From: Pollenia angustigena
Taxonomy: Eukaryota; Arthropoda; Insecta; Diptera; Polleniidae
Direction: 5' to 3'
Assembly: GCA_930367215.1 (NCBI GenBank)
Contig: OV884058.1
Location: 174,388,478-174,452,477 of the forward strand
DNA: 64,000 bases
Shown here: positions 23,413-35,700 of the stretch, in pieces
Position numbering within the stretch: position 1 is the stretch's first letter
Layout: each line of letters opens with the position of its first letter
The notes under the pieces: model-generated
The model's input: only the letters and a program-made list of their open reading frames with translations
Database searches by the model: none
Told to the model about the DNA's origin: nothing
Translations under genes and position numbers: made by a program

Positions 23413-23559
23413 GGAGACTATCAAATAAATAAATCAATCACATAGTTGTGTGCGTGCAGTCGTTCTTTTTCGGGTACACATACGCGTTGTCGGCAATGCT
23501 TGATGAAAATCAAAAAGTTTTGATTTTTTTATTTGATGGCTGATTATTTGATAGTCTCC
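23413..23559. mobile_element. 147-bp MITE with GGAGACTATCAAATAA ends
   Basis: GGAGACTATCAAATAA at the left is repeated inverted as TTATTTGATAGTCTCC at the right. It directly abuts the next element at 23,561. Confidence 0.55.
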
Positions 23560-23560
23560 A

Positions 23561-24763
23561 GTACTGAAATTCTGTAACTTTTTAAATACAAAAAATTGTC
23601 GTTAAGTAGTCAAAATTCGTTAGCTAACGAAAATTGTCGTTAAGAGCTATTCTGTAATGAAATTTTAACAATTTTTATCGGCAAAAAATGTCGGTAGCTA
23701 ACGACACAAAAAAAGTTCTTGTTAAATAATAACGACAACAAATGTACTGTTAACAGATTAAAAATATAGAGTAAAGTAGCCAATTTTTAACACAAAAAAA
23801 GTAAGAAAGTATAGTCGATCAAGTCCGACTCTACATTGCAGTATATGGGCGATCATGTTTTCGCCAAAAAGAGTATGTTGTGAGGTTAATATTCACATAA
23901 GACATTTTTGTGCCAATATTATCTAAGTATCTACTACCATTATTAGTGTATTCGTATGGGAGCTGGGTCAAATATGGACCGATTCTAAAAAAATTTGTTC
24001 TGGTGATTAATGTAGGTTGCGACAAAATATTTTTGGATCTTATTCAACTCAAATGTCTATAAAACAAAATGTCTATTAATAGGCACAAAGCCCTATTCCG
24101 GAAAGAAATTTTCATGTGGGATATTAAAATTAAATAACTGCTTCTCACCATTACAAAAAGGCTTCAACCTTGTGACAATAAACCCAAATGTGCCAAATTT
24201 TATAAAATTATTTTTAAAATTGCGACCTGTAATATGCGCACAAGGTTATCTTGGACAGACTACCAGCCATCCTGATAGAAGGACGGGCTTCTTTAAATGG
24301 ATTCTGACATTGATTCTGAGTCAATCGGTACACTAAAGGGCAGGCCCAGAACCTTTATTTAAATGTGTTACACACATTCGTACAAACACCTCTTCACATA
24401 CAGTAGTGTAGGTATAAAAAGTAAGAGCAGAAATGTTGTGCTAGAGTGGCTCAGTCACCTGAAAATTTTTCCCTACGTATAGAAAGATTTAAAACCAACA
24501 TATTTGTTTAGAAATATAATCAATATTTACGCGTTTTCATCCATGTTTTGTTAAAAGTAAATTTATTTTGTATTTTTTTATTAATTTTAAAAAATGTTCA
24601 CTTTAACGTTATTATATTTTTACCGATATTTGTCGTCAATATTTCTAAACAAAAATATTGGTTTATTTAAAATACAGAATAACAAATTCGTTAAAGTAAC
24701 CGAGATTTCTCGTTAATTAACGATATCGGTAGTTAAATTAAAAAAGTTACAGAATTGAGGTAC
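23561..24763. mobile_element. TIR element with GTACTGAAATTCTGTAAC ends
   Basis: The left end GTACTGAAATTCTGTAACTT pairs with the inverted right end (GTACCTCAATTCTGTAACTT, three mismatches). Subterminal words such as CGTTAAGTAG, TAGCTAACGA and TAACGATATCGG recur in both orientations. The interior 23,800-24,480 looks like an unrelated dispersed repeat. No gene is seen. Confidence 0.5.
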
Positions 24764-24774
24764 AGATTTCATAA

Positions 24775-25110
24775 TCTGAATGAACAAAAAGTATTATATC
24801 AATGATTTAATTTCATAAAATACTTGACAAAAATCATTGTATCAACGATTGATTTTCATATAAAAATGAGGCAGTTTCATACATTAATGAAAGTTTTTCT
24901 TCATTGCGATGAAAGTATTCATGTATTCATTTATTAATACAAAATATTCATAGTTTCATATTACAGCCGCAAAAAATGTCATACTATACATGAAACCTTA
25001 CGAAACGTTTTTCATTTATGCAATGAAGTGCTTCGTTAGGACGTTATTAATAAAAAAATCATTAATACAATGATGATTTTCATGTCTGGTATGAAGCTTT
25101 TTTTCTTAGT
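24775..25110. repeat. TTCATT-rich repeat related to 10,141-10,973
   Basis: The region is dominated by TTCAT, AATGAA and ATCATTAATACAA words in both orientations, like the subterminal parts of the element at 10,141. The right end AAGCTTTTTTTCTTAGTG is a diverged version of its terminal repeat. Confidence 0.4.
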
Positions 25111-26357
25111 GCCTTCTGAAATCTGCTTTAAAACAATAAAATGCTTGAACAAATTCCACTTCTACATATATTGAAATTTGTTCTAATTTAGGTTTTTTCC
25201 AATACCAGAAATCACTCTACAGAATTAAGTGATGATAAGGTCATAATACTGTGCAACAAAATTCGGGTCATCGCCGCCAGCCTCAACACTTGCAACGCGA
25301 AATGAAAGTAGACTACTAGTAAAGCAAATCTGCCAAAGTGTTTTGAAAAGTTAGCTTGGGCTCCCGAAATATGGCCCCCGAAGGTTTTTGAATTTTTTGA
25401 AAAGGCGTTTGGTATAAGTCAAATATACTAAATATACTTCTGAGCTAAAAAAAATAATTTCAGATGTCTTTAGTAGAATCGTATGGCGATTCTTTTCTTA
25501 GAATTTATTAACCCTCTAACTCTCATTTTTTAGGGTCATTTTTGTCCTTTTTCCCATCTCATACACAAAAGTATACTAAAGCTGCACTTCTAAGGGTTAA
25601 AATGTTCTACGAATATTTTCTGCATCAAATTTCACTAGGGGTCTTCTAAGACCAAAAATAAACAATTGTTTTTATTAAAATTTATGTATGTTTTTATTAA
25701 AAAAAATATATATATATGTTAATATAAGGTTTACATTAGGGTTATGACTCATTTTTTTACAAAAATCGTATTTGCTGGTAATTTTGGCAGAAAAGACTTC
25801 CACACCAAATGCAATTTCTAAAAATTTACACATATTTTTTTTTACTACTGTGAGTATTTAAACACATTTATTTAAATAAAAATATTTTAATAAAATTAGT
25901 TCTTTTATTCACAAAAATAAAAATTAGAATAATCATAAAATTAAAAATTTTAAAAATTCAATCAATGAAAGAAAGTTTGATTAAAAATATAAAAATGTAA
26001 AAATAATTTATAGCAAGTACAATTAAAACAAGTATTTCTCCACACTACTTTAGCGAGTCCGTTCGATTTCTTAAAAGAGCTTCGATATACTTTAGCCGAT
26101 TTCAATTGCGACAATAGTAAATTTAATAGTTTATTTGTTTTTAATATAGAACAAATTTAAAATCGTTTGGTGCGGGAACTTTTCTTGAAGCAGCGAAAAA
26201 GAAAGATGGCGTTTGTTAATATTTTTTTACTTTTTACAAAAATATTTAAAAAGTCATAACTCTAATGTATATCCATATAAATTAAAATTAAAATGTAACA
26301 TAGTCACTTTTTTACCTAAAAATAGATAATTGATAAAAAAAAATATAAAAAACACTC
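25111..26357. other. AT-rich DNA downstream of Def8, no gene seen
   Basis: No frame is supported. On the minus strand an AATAAA (plus-strand TTTATT, 26,130-26,135) lies about 220 bp past the Def8 stop and is a possible poly(A) signal. Other AATAAA words occur further on (25,867-25,872). Confidence 0.4.
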
Positions 26358-26740
26358 TCAATCATCATCATTGTCATCGCTTGCTGCAGTATCAGACAAA
26401 ATTCTCTGTTTTTCCATACTAAATTCTCGTTGCAATTGCCTCTCCTGGACCCGAACACATTTAGGACAAATCATATTTTTACGTGTCATACAAACACGAT
26501 GATATATCGAATTGCATTTATCACAAATAATGCAACCATCATCAAATGGAAATATCACCTCATTATTACTGCAAATTTCACAAATATACGCCTTAGCAGT
26601 ACACAACGAACAATTGCGGATGTGTCTATCGAAACAATTAAAAACTTTATGTAACATTTCAGCCAGAGTACCATTTTCGGTTTGTTCCATATCATTGATT
26701 GAGTAGAATTCGTTGGATTGAATAAGATGCCGGCGAAAAC
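26358..26740 (-). CDS. Def8: Def8 coding exon 3 (C-terminus)
   Basis: The acceptor AAG ends at 26,741. The exon begins FRRHLIQSNEFYSIND and holds the C-terminal zinc cluster (CSLC, CEIC, CIICDKC, CPKC pairs with a conserved His-x3-Cys), then an Asp-rich tail and TGA. An ATG-initiated frame covers only the last 110 residues; the upstream codons belong to the same exon. Confidence 0.9.
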
Positions 26741-29700
26741 CTTAAAAAAAGCAAGAGATGTTATATGAGTTTTTACGAAGAAAGACTTTGTGTAAAAAAG
26801 TGATAAGCCACATGAATATAAAAAATGTGAGACAAATAAAAAAAATAAATTAATGAATGATAATGATGTAGGTTTTGATAAAATTCAATATAAATTTTTG
26901 TCTAGGAATTAGTATAAGGTTAATTCCGAAGTTACATTCTACAGAGTAAATTGACTTCAAGTTATGGGCTTATCATGTTTTTACATTAAGCCCCTTTGAA
27001 TCAGTGTTGCCAATTTAGCCATTTAGTGGCTAGATTTAGCAATTTTTCAACTTGTTTAGCCATACAATTTTTTTGCCGTTTTTCTTTTAAAAGAATAATT
27101 TTTATTTTATTATAAAAATTTATAAAAGTAAAATAAACATTTTGAACAATTAAAACGCCTTAAATTTAAATCACAACTTTTAAAAATGTTGAACATCGCT
27201 ATAAACTATGACGCTGAAAAATCTTTCAAAATAAAGGAACAGTATTCCACTATTAAATTTATAAAATGGATCAACACAAACATCGCTGTTTCTTTCTGGT
27301 TGCAAGTATTTCAATAAAGGTATGCAGGCGGTAACAATTGTTTTAGAAATAGAGAGGGGGTTAAGCCAAGTAAACATCGTTAAAAGTAATTTGAGAAATA
27401 AGTTACATTAAGCAGCCGTTAATTCGATTTTATCAATTAGGTAAATATTTTTTCCATAACAATACAATATTTATACCACCACCACAATGGTACTATGCGT
27501 TTGTGCTGATGTCTGTAACGCCTTAAAATATTGGCCCTTAGCCCACCTTTACGTATACCGATCATCATAAAGTCGGGTCTAACCAACTATGCTTTCTAAC
27601 TTGTTTTTTATTGTAGATCTGTGGTCGTATTCTGTAATTCGCTAAAGCTAAATCTCTATCGCTAAAAATCTTTAAAGTTGATTAAATGATTTTTGGCTAC
27701 GAATGCAGTACTGTAACTTGCATTGCTTAATTTGGCAATGCCATAACAATTTAATTCGCCGCAATTTTAGCTTTTATTGTCATTACTAAAATTTTTAAAT
27801 TTTGTATTCTCTAAGGCATTTTAGCGATAGAGATTTAGCTTTAGCTAAGTGAATTACGGAATACGGGTGCTGGACTCAAAAGGTTGGGTAAATGTTGTCG
27901 TGATAATGATTTACCTTCAAATTATTTAAAACTTATGATTATTTGAAACTAATGAGTGATTCCTATGAGATGAACAATAACGACATTTTCGAATTTTTCG
28001 AAGATTTTATTCTTTAATATTAATTTACGTTTATTCTTATTTAACACATTAATCTTAACTCACAATTTCATCGTAAACAACTTTAAATAATTTAATTATT
28101 TTTTGTTATTGAATTTTAATGTGTTTTTTTTTTTTTAAAAGCTTTTAGCCATTTTTTAGCCAGCTTTTTCCTTAAATTTGGCCATTTTTAGTCACAAAGT
28201 TTTGGCAACACTGCTTTGAATACATATAGGGTTGTAAAATCATTAGAATTTTGTTTTAAACCACTTATTTAAATTTTGTTTAATTTGTAGATTTAAACAC
28301 GGTTTTCGATAAAAATTGTTGTGTTTTTTATATTATAAACATATTTTCTATAAATAACACTACTATTAAATAACATTTTTATTATTTCATACATACAAAC
28401 TGCTCACACAAAAAATATTTAAATTCAGGCAGATCGGTCCATAAATAGTTAAGATTGTCCCAAATTTTTACACACAAAACTTAATTTTTTGAAGTCAGTA
28501 TAAAATGTATGTTATGTTTTGTTGCACTTTAACAAAAAAAATGGAAAAAAGGAAAATTACACCTTATTGACGTGAACGGTATTTTTTTTAGTTAAAGGTA
28601 CAAAACTGTCAAAAACAAAAATCTGACATATAATTCTTGGAAGTTATTGATATTTTGATATTTATGCCAAATAAAAGAGTTAAAATTGAATTAATTGATT
28701 ATTTAATTGTCACGTCATTTTTAAGTTCTTTTTTTATATTTTTTTGTATAGAATTCATTTTCAATTTAGTTTTGAAAAACAAGGTTTTAAAAAAGTAAAA
28801 TTTGATTTAATAAAAATTAAGTTAAAAGAATCATAGTTGATTATCTTAAAAAGAGATGTAAATTTTAGTGCTTTTTGTGAAAAATAACAACATTTTTAAT
28901 ATGGTGCAACCACACTCAATTGGACGTTTGTGAATTGCCAACTCTTTAAAAATTGTAAAATTGTAATTTTCCAATCTGATTTTTTACACTTGGTAAAAGC
29001 TTGTTTAAATTGCAACTTTCGGTGGAAAAGTTTTTCCTTGTGTTTGTTGTAACAAAAATTACATTTTTCCACTTTTCCATTTTTCCAACAAATAAAATAC
29101 TGAAATGAATACCCTTATTAAAAATACTTTGTAGTATGTTGTAGTTAAAATCACCTACAACTGGTTTTAAATAGCCGAGATATAGGAAAATAACTAATTT
29201 TTTATCCCGTAACGAAGAATTATGCTAAAAGTACAAAATTTGGCCAAATATGTCTTCCCCACAAGGGTTTTACGGTTTTAAAAATGAACCGAATTGAACA
29301 TTCTTTACATATGAGCATTTCCACAGAAAAGTCTACTTTTTGTCACGTAATGCTAGCAAGCAAATAAGCTTGTATTTTAGGCCCATGTGCGCTTTACACA
29401 AAAATACAAAAATGAAAATAATGCATATAAAACTTTTTGAGAAATAATTCTAATTGCTTGCTGGCGTTAAGTTACTTTGAGTTGTTTGATATTGAAAATA
29501 TTGAGCCAAATCAATAAATGTTCACCTAATCCACATACAAATGCCCTCGCCGAAACAAGAGTTTTTGACTAAAGCCATCAGAAAAGAACAGCTTGAATGT
29601 TAAAAATTTGCTAATATATAAAATAAGTCCATTATTTTACCTAGCCCACATACAAATTTCCTTACAAAATACCGATTTTGTTTAAATAACTCCCGTTATA

Positions 29701-32700
29701 AAAATAATACTAAAAGTATTTTATGGCTTACACAAAATTTGTTGTCTACAATTTTACAATCCGATTTAAAAAAAGTCTTAATGCACTTTTTTATTCGAGT
29801 CTCTCTTGTGTCATTTAAGATTATTTTTATACTCATTTATATTAAGTTTTAAGGTCAAAATATAATATGCTTAAGTTGGCTAAAGCTTTTGTGCGAATAC
29901 ATGTAAATCATATGAGTCAAACCATACTAAACTTAAAGAAACTTTTTGTTAAGTTTAATAAATCTGTCAATTGCTTAGGTTATGTGCCTAAGGGCACACT
30001 TCCACTCGGAGACCAATGCGGTCCATTGTGAATCCCTTCAATGAAAAGGTAGAGAAAGGGAAAAGTGAAGAAAAGAAAAGAAAAGAAAAGAAAAGAAAAG
30101 AAAAGAAAAGAAAAGAAAAGAAAAGAAAAGAAATAAGAGATAAAAAGAATTAAGAAGATTAGTAAGTACCACGTAGAACTATTACCCCCTCTACAGTCCC
30201 CTCAACAGACTATTCCCTGACAAACCCCAGTAGATCAACTGGATTACATCCAGCGATACACCATAGTTCGTCGTGAAATCTAGCTCATAGCCATTTCTGT
30301 CTGAGACCCTACATCCTAGGACAGTGCCACAGTACACGCTCAATCGTCTCTAGCTCATCAGAATCATCGCACAAGCTGCAGAAGTCCGGTATGGTATTGC
30401 CCCACATGCCCGTAAAAGCCCTAACAGAACAATGACCCGTCAAGAACCCTAAAAGTTAACGTCATCACTAGGCTTGCCAACCGTACTTTATAATAAAGTA
30501 TTGTACGTTATTTCGAGTGATTGTACTCTATACTTTATGAGAACAATAAAGTACGGGAAAATACTTTATTTCGCATGATTAGATTTATCTAGAATTCAAA
30601 ATAGATTCAGGTTATATAAGTCAGGGTTTTATTAAGGCTCAGTTAGTCTTTACCTTCTGTTCTGTTACGAATCAGCTGATTTGTTTTTGTTATTAAAAAA
30701 CCTGTGAAATTGATTAGTTTTTCTGTTCTGTTCCGGTTCGTTTGTTAAAATCAAAAAATTGTTAAGTAATTGTAAGTGACAGCAAAATAAATAATAAAAA
30801 ATACATATCGTTAGCTGAAATGCAAAAAGACGTAACAAACAAAAAATTCAAAATCGAGTTTTTGATTGATTATTATGAATGTTATAAAACTACATGTCTT
30901 GACAAAATTTTACACTTCTGGACGTAACTACAAGTTTTTTTGTTTGATGTATGCAAAACGACGTAATTACACTTTTTTTTTCTAAGAAAATATAATGAAA
31001 TGGTTTTCTTTGAAAATGGGTTGAAGAATTCCATGGACGACTTATCAATGCATGTTTTTCTGACATGTTTATAGTTTTCACTTTGCAAAGTTTTTTGCTT
31101 CTCCTGTAAAATTATATTTTTGTTAGTTACGTCTTTTTGCATTTTAGCTAACGATATTTATATTGAAATAAACTATTTTTTGATTTTAAGAATACATAAA
31201 ATTTAATTTCTTAAAATTTATGTGCATTTAAGTTATTGAAATAAAACATTGGACGGTGCAAAACTAATAAATTTATCATAAATGGCTGATAAGTTGCTAC
31301 AGAAAAAGTAACTATTACAATTTCGTAACAGAACGGCACGGAACAGAACAGAAACAGAAAGAAAATACTAATTCTGCCTTTAGTCATAAAACTATAATAC
31401 TTATTGTACAAGTTTTTTTTTTAGAAAAACCAAAGAACAAATAATTAATACTAGCCATTTGTTGATGTTTTTTTATATTGGCAGTACGATTTTTCGAAAA
31501 AAAAAAATAATCTGACAGCACTATTTCACTTGTTTGTTTTGTTTGAGTACAATAACTCCCTGTTTTTAAAACACGAGTGCAAAACTCTTTAAAATTACTG
31601 CTTTTAGATCGCGAGCACACAAATGACTCGTTTAACTAACATTTAAAACAAAATTTCAAAATTTCTATTCCTTAAGAGGGCTCCCATACAAAATGTTCAA
31701 TACAGACTAGAAATATATTGAAGAAAACGTTCTATAACAGCCAAGCAGTCGCTTTAACATTTTCTCGAGACATACTTGCCCCTTATCATCACTTCTTAAG
31801 GGGGCTCCCATACAAATATTGCAAATATTTTATGAAAATGTTAAATTAATTAAAATTTTTCGACTTTTGTTAATAAAATCAAAAGTTGTTAACATATTTT
31901 AATCATTTATGGCCTGTTTTGTTTGAAGCTTGGATTTTTTTTATATATCTGGAAAATTTAGAAGCATAGCTGTAATTTTTTATAGATTTTTAACAAACAA
32001 AAATTTCAAAATGTTGGTAAAAAATTATTTTTGTTGCCAAAAAAAAAATTATGTTTCTAAAACGACTGCGTATGTTAGAAAAATTTAACGTTTAAAAGAA
32101 AATTTTTCTGCGGATTTTCGCTTTTTTAAACTGAACCGTTTTTGAAATGGTATTGGATTTAGTGTACCCGAATTAGGTTAAAGCGCCAGTTGCCAGTTGC
32201 CAGTTGTCAAATTCCAGCACAGTGTAATTGTTTGATAAAACTTGCGAAAAGCAATAAAAAAAACAATTTTAATTTTAACAATAAAAAGATATTAATTGTA
32301 CTTTATATTTATACTGTATACTTTTTTCTTCTTAACCTTTAATAATCAATGTACTTTAATTGCAACAAAAAAAGTTGGGAGCCCTAGTCATCACGAAATC
32401 TTTCCCGTATCACCCCATAGAAGTAACATAGGGGGGCTTTACCCCCGCCCCTTACCACTAAGCCCAGATTCGAACCCTCTCTCGCGAACCTCATTTCCAT
32501 CAACCATGCAGTGTCCAGGTACCCAACACAGCCTTACATTGAATACCTCAATGAGTTCCTGTCATTTGCTTAAGCAAAGAGCGAAACAGATCGCGCGGAA
32601 TCAAATGTTTTGTTTTGAATTTTTTAAATGCATTTGAAAGGCTTTTTGTTAGATTTGACAGAAGCTTATGCATATTATAGTATAGCGGATAAGTCCGCTA

Positions 32701-35700
32701 GATTAATTACTTTTTGGGTTGAGAATCAAAACCAATTTAGAAAATTATCTAAAGTTGCAATAAAATATCTTATAGTCCCTGCTACTTCGGTTGCTTCAGA
32801 AAGGTACTTATAAATTTTTCAACAACTGTCATGTAAAATAACGTGCGTACATACGTCTCATACGTTCAATAAAGTGATAAAAACAACGAACTTGAAAAAA
32901 ACTAGTTAAACTTTTTCTGAACTATCGATAAAAATCGATAGTAGAAAATATCGATACGTAAAAGCTTAAATTAAATATGCTAACAGTTTATTTTATTGTT
33001 TTAAATCCCTCATTTTTTGAACTTTATCATGCTTGATACGAATTTTCTTAATTTGCTTTCTCAATGGATAAAATTTCTCTAATTTCACAATAGTAGTTAA
33101 GCATTTCATGTCAGTTGTAGACTGCATGTTATCTGAGCTTTTGTAAAAAAATATTTTTTTTTTTTTTTTTGATACTGCATCATCATTGTTGGTTACTTCC
33201 ACCACATCTTTGAATTGGTAGCACAATTCAATCAACCTAATAAATCCCCACCTGACTGGTATATGCAGTGGAGAAAGACATAAATCGGGATACTTCTCTT
33301 TATATGTGGCAACACGCGAAGATGCTTTACAAAATAATTTGTTTCGCATTAGAAATCAATAAATAAATATCATCGAAGTTGTCTCTTATCTCTTATCTCT
33401 TCTGCAACTTATTTTTTCAAAATATGCAATATTAGCAATATATGCAAAAATATGCATTCAAAGCTAAATATGCACTAACAATTCGATACCATTTAACTGC
33501 AGATTTCTTGATTCGCAAAGATATTTAGAATATGGTCATCTCAGACTGACTACAACAAAAACGCATTTGCATAAAAATCCGGATCTTGGTAGTTATTATA
33601 TGTAAGAATACTACTAAAATATAATTTTTTCGCATATTGTTTACATGTACATATAAAATATTTTATATCCATAATATTTTTCTTTATGAATTCTATAGCC
33701 AAAGTTTGTGAATTTTTATTATGGTCGGTTCATAAATAATTTAATAACTTTTGAGAATCTCTTCAAAATTTAAAAATACAAATTCATGTTAATATGAATA
33801 CATATGTATGTATGTATGTACATATAACAAAATGTTGATCGAAGAATGGGTCACCAATTTTATATTAAGATAATCTTTAAATATATTATTGGAAAAAGTT
33901 TATATGTATGTACGTCTTTAATTTTTTTAAAAAATAAAAATGATAAGCAAGTCCATGCATCCATATCAATTAAAAATAATAAAAATAAACAAAAAATCTT
34001 CACTTACCAATTTGTGTTTCTAATAATTTTTCATCAACTGCCTGTCGACATTCTGACAAATATTTGCGCATATAAACCAGATTTTGACGTAATTTTTTTA
34101 GTGTTGCTAATTTTTCAAGAAAAACAAATAATTTTGGATTGAAATCCTCAAGTCTAATAAGAGGCTTATCGAGAAATAAATTTATTTCTTGTAAAGCTGA
34201 ACGTGATATTTTGCGTGGCAAAAAGTCCCAATTGTGAACAACGCGTGCTGGTATTATGCTAACATCGTTCCAATGGCAAGAGGGACAATAATATAAACCT
34301 GTGTAGTCACACAAGCGTGGTTCTATCCAGGAATTTTCTAAAAGACAGATTAAAATGTTTAGCAACAATTTGGTTTATAAATGTAATATTAATGCAAATG
34401 ATAAAAGCAACCAAAAATATGAAAAGTAAAAAAAATCGTTTCACAAAATAATTTTGTTTTTATTTTGTATGTTTGTAGACCTTTTCTCTTGTTAAATGTG
34501 TTCCCTGTCAGTGAAGAAAACTTAAAACAATAACATCGGACAACACCGCATTAAATATTAAATCATAATTCCCTGAAGATGGCCAACAAGGTTGGTCAAA
34601 ATATTGGATGAAATAAATAACAATATATGTAATTAAAAACAAAACAAAGCAGGAGTTTTTTATTTGTGTTTTTGATTTAAATAACAGGGCCCTGTTTCTC
34701 AAAACTAAAAGTTACAAATCTACAAGTAACATACATTACAAAAAAGCATCAATTTTACAATTTTTGTTTCAAATATATTTTTCTTGTAGATTTATAACTT
34801 TTAGTTTTGAGAAACAGGGCCCTGTTATATTAAATAGAACAAAAATAAAAAACTATTGTTTTGTTTTTATTTTTTATTAATTTCATTTCATTTATAAGAT
34901 CATTTTCATAAAAAATCAAAAGTTATTTGGAAAAAAGGTTTTATTTAGAAACAGTATACTTTGTTAGAAACTAAGGCTGATTTCATTAACGCAGCTTTAA
35001 GAACTAGCTTTATAAACTTCTAGACAATGCCTTGAGGTCATTATTGCAGGGTAGCCCTATTCTCTACACAACGGTTGCGAAATTTGTGCATCGTTTTTAT
35101 TTGTGATGATTTGTCAACGCATTGGTTTTAAGTGATGCTTTGCAATACTGCGTTCATGATTCTAAAAACTGTCAGTTATTCATTTTAAGATCAGTGTCTA
35201 TATAATACTTATGATATAAAACTATGTATATATCGTCACGAAATTTGTCTATGATATATTAGCTATTAAAAAAGTAAGTTACGTCAATATATATTCGGTA
35301 ATATCGAGCCCTAATAGCAAAAATAATGTAACCAACAACATTATAGATTTTTGGTTTTTGATGAAAATCTATCATTTTTGATCATTTGCATCATCTCTAA
35401 AAAACTCATATCTCTGGGAAGTACCGTTACGAAATAAGAGCAAAAGCAATTTTAAACGTAGACTTGAAGCAAAAATATTTTAAAAAAAACCTTCTCCTGT
35501 AAAATTTTATTTTTGTTGTTTACATCATTTTTGCTATAAGGGCTCGACATGATTTAGATAACATTCAGCCAGTGTAAATAATTTTTATGCTAAAGCTTAG
35601 CTGAATGAACATATATGTATTTTTGGTATTCAGCTAAATTTTTGCATTTAAAACTTTAATTGTAACCTCAATTACGTTACAATTTTTTTAGATAAATAAC

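Larger units (their letters stand above)
30469..32386. mobile_element. hAT-like element splitting the LINE, duplication GTCATCAC
   Basis: The ends are TAGGCTTGCCAAC and GTTGGGAGCCCTA. GTCATCAC is duplicated exactly at 30,461-30,468 and 32,387-32,394. LINE sequence lies on both outer sides in the same orientation. The interior holds a Harbinger-like MITE (30,635-31,379) and the MITE nested in it (30,805-31,157), and a triple GCCAGTT run near 32,182. No transposase is visible. Confidence 0.7.

Noticed and set aside
32296..32637. 113-residue plus-strand frame
   Set aside because: Its middle is the antisense of the RNase H fragment of a LINE; it crosses a hAT boundary.
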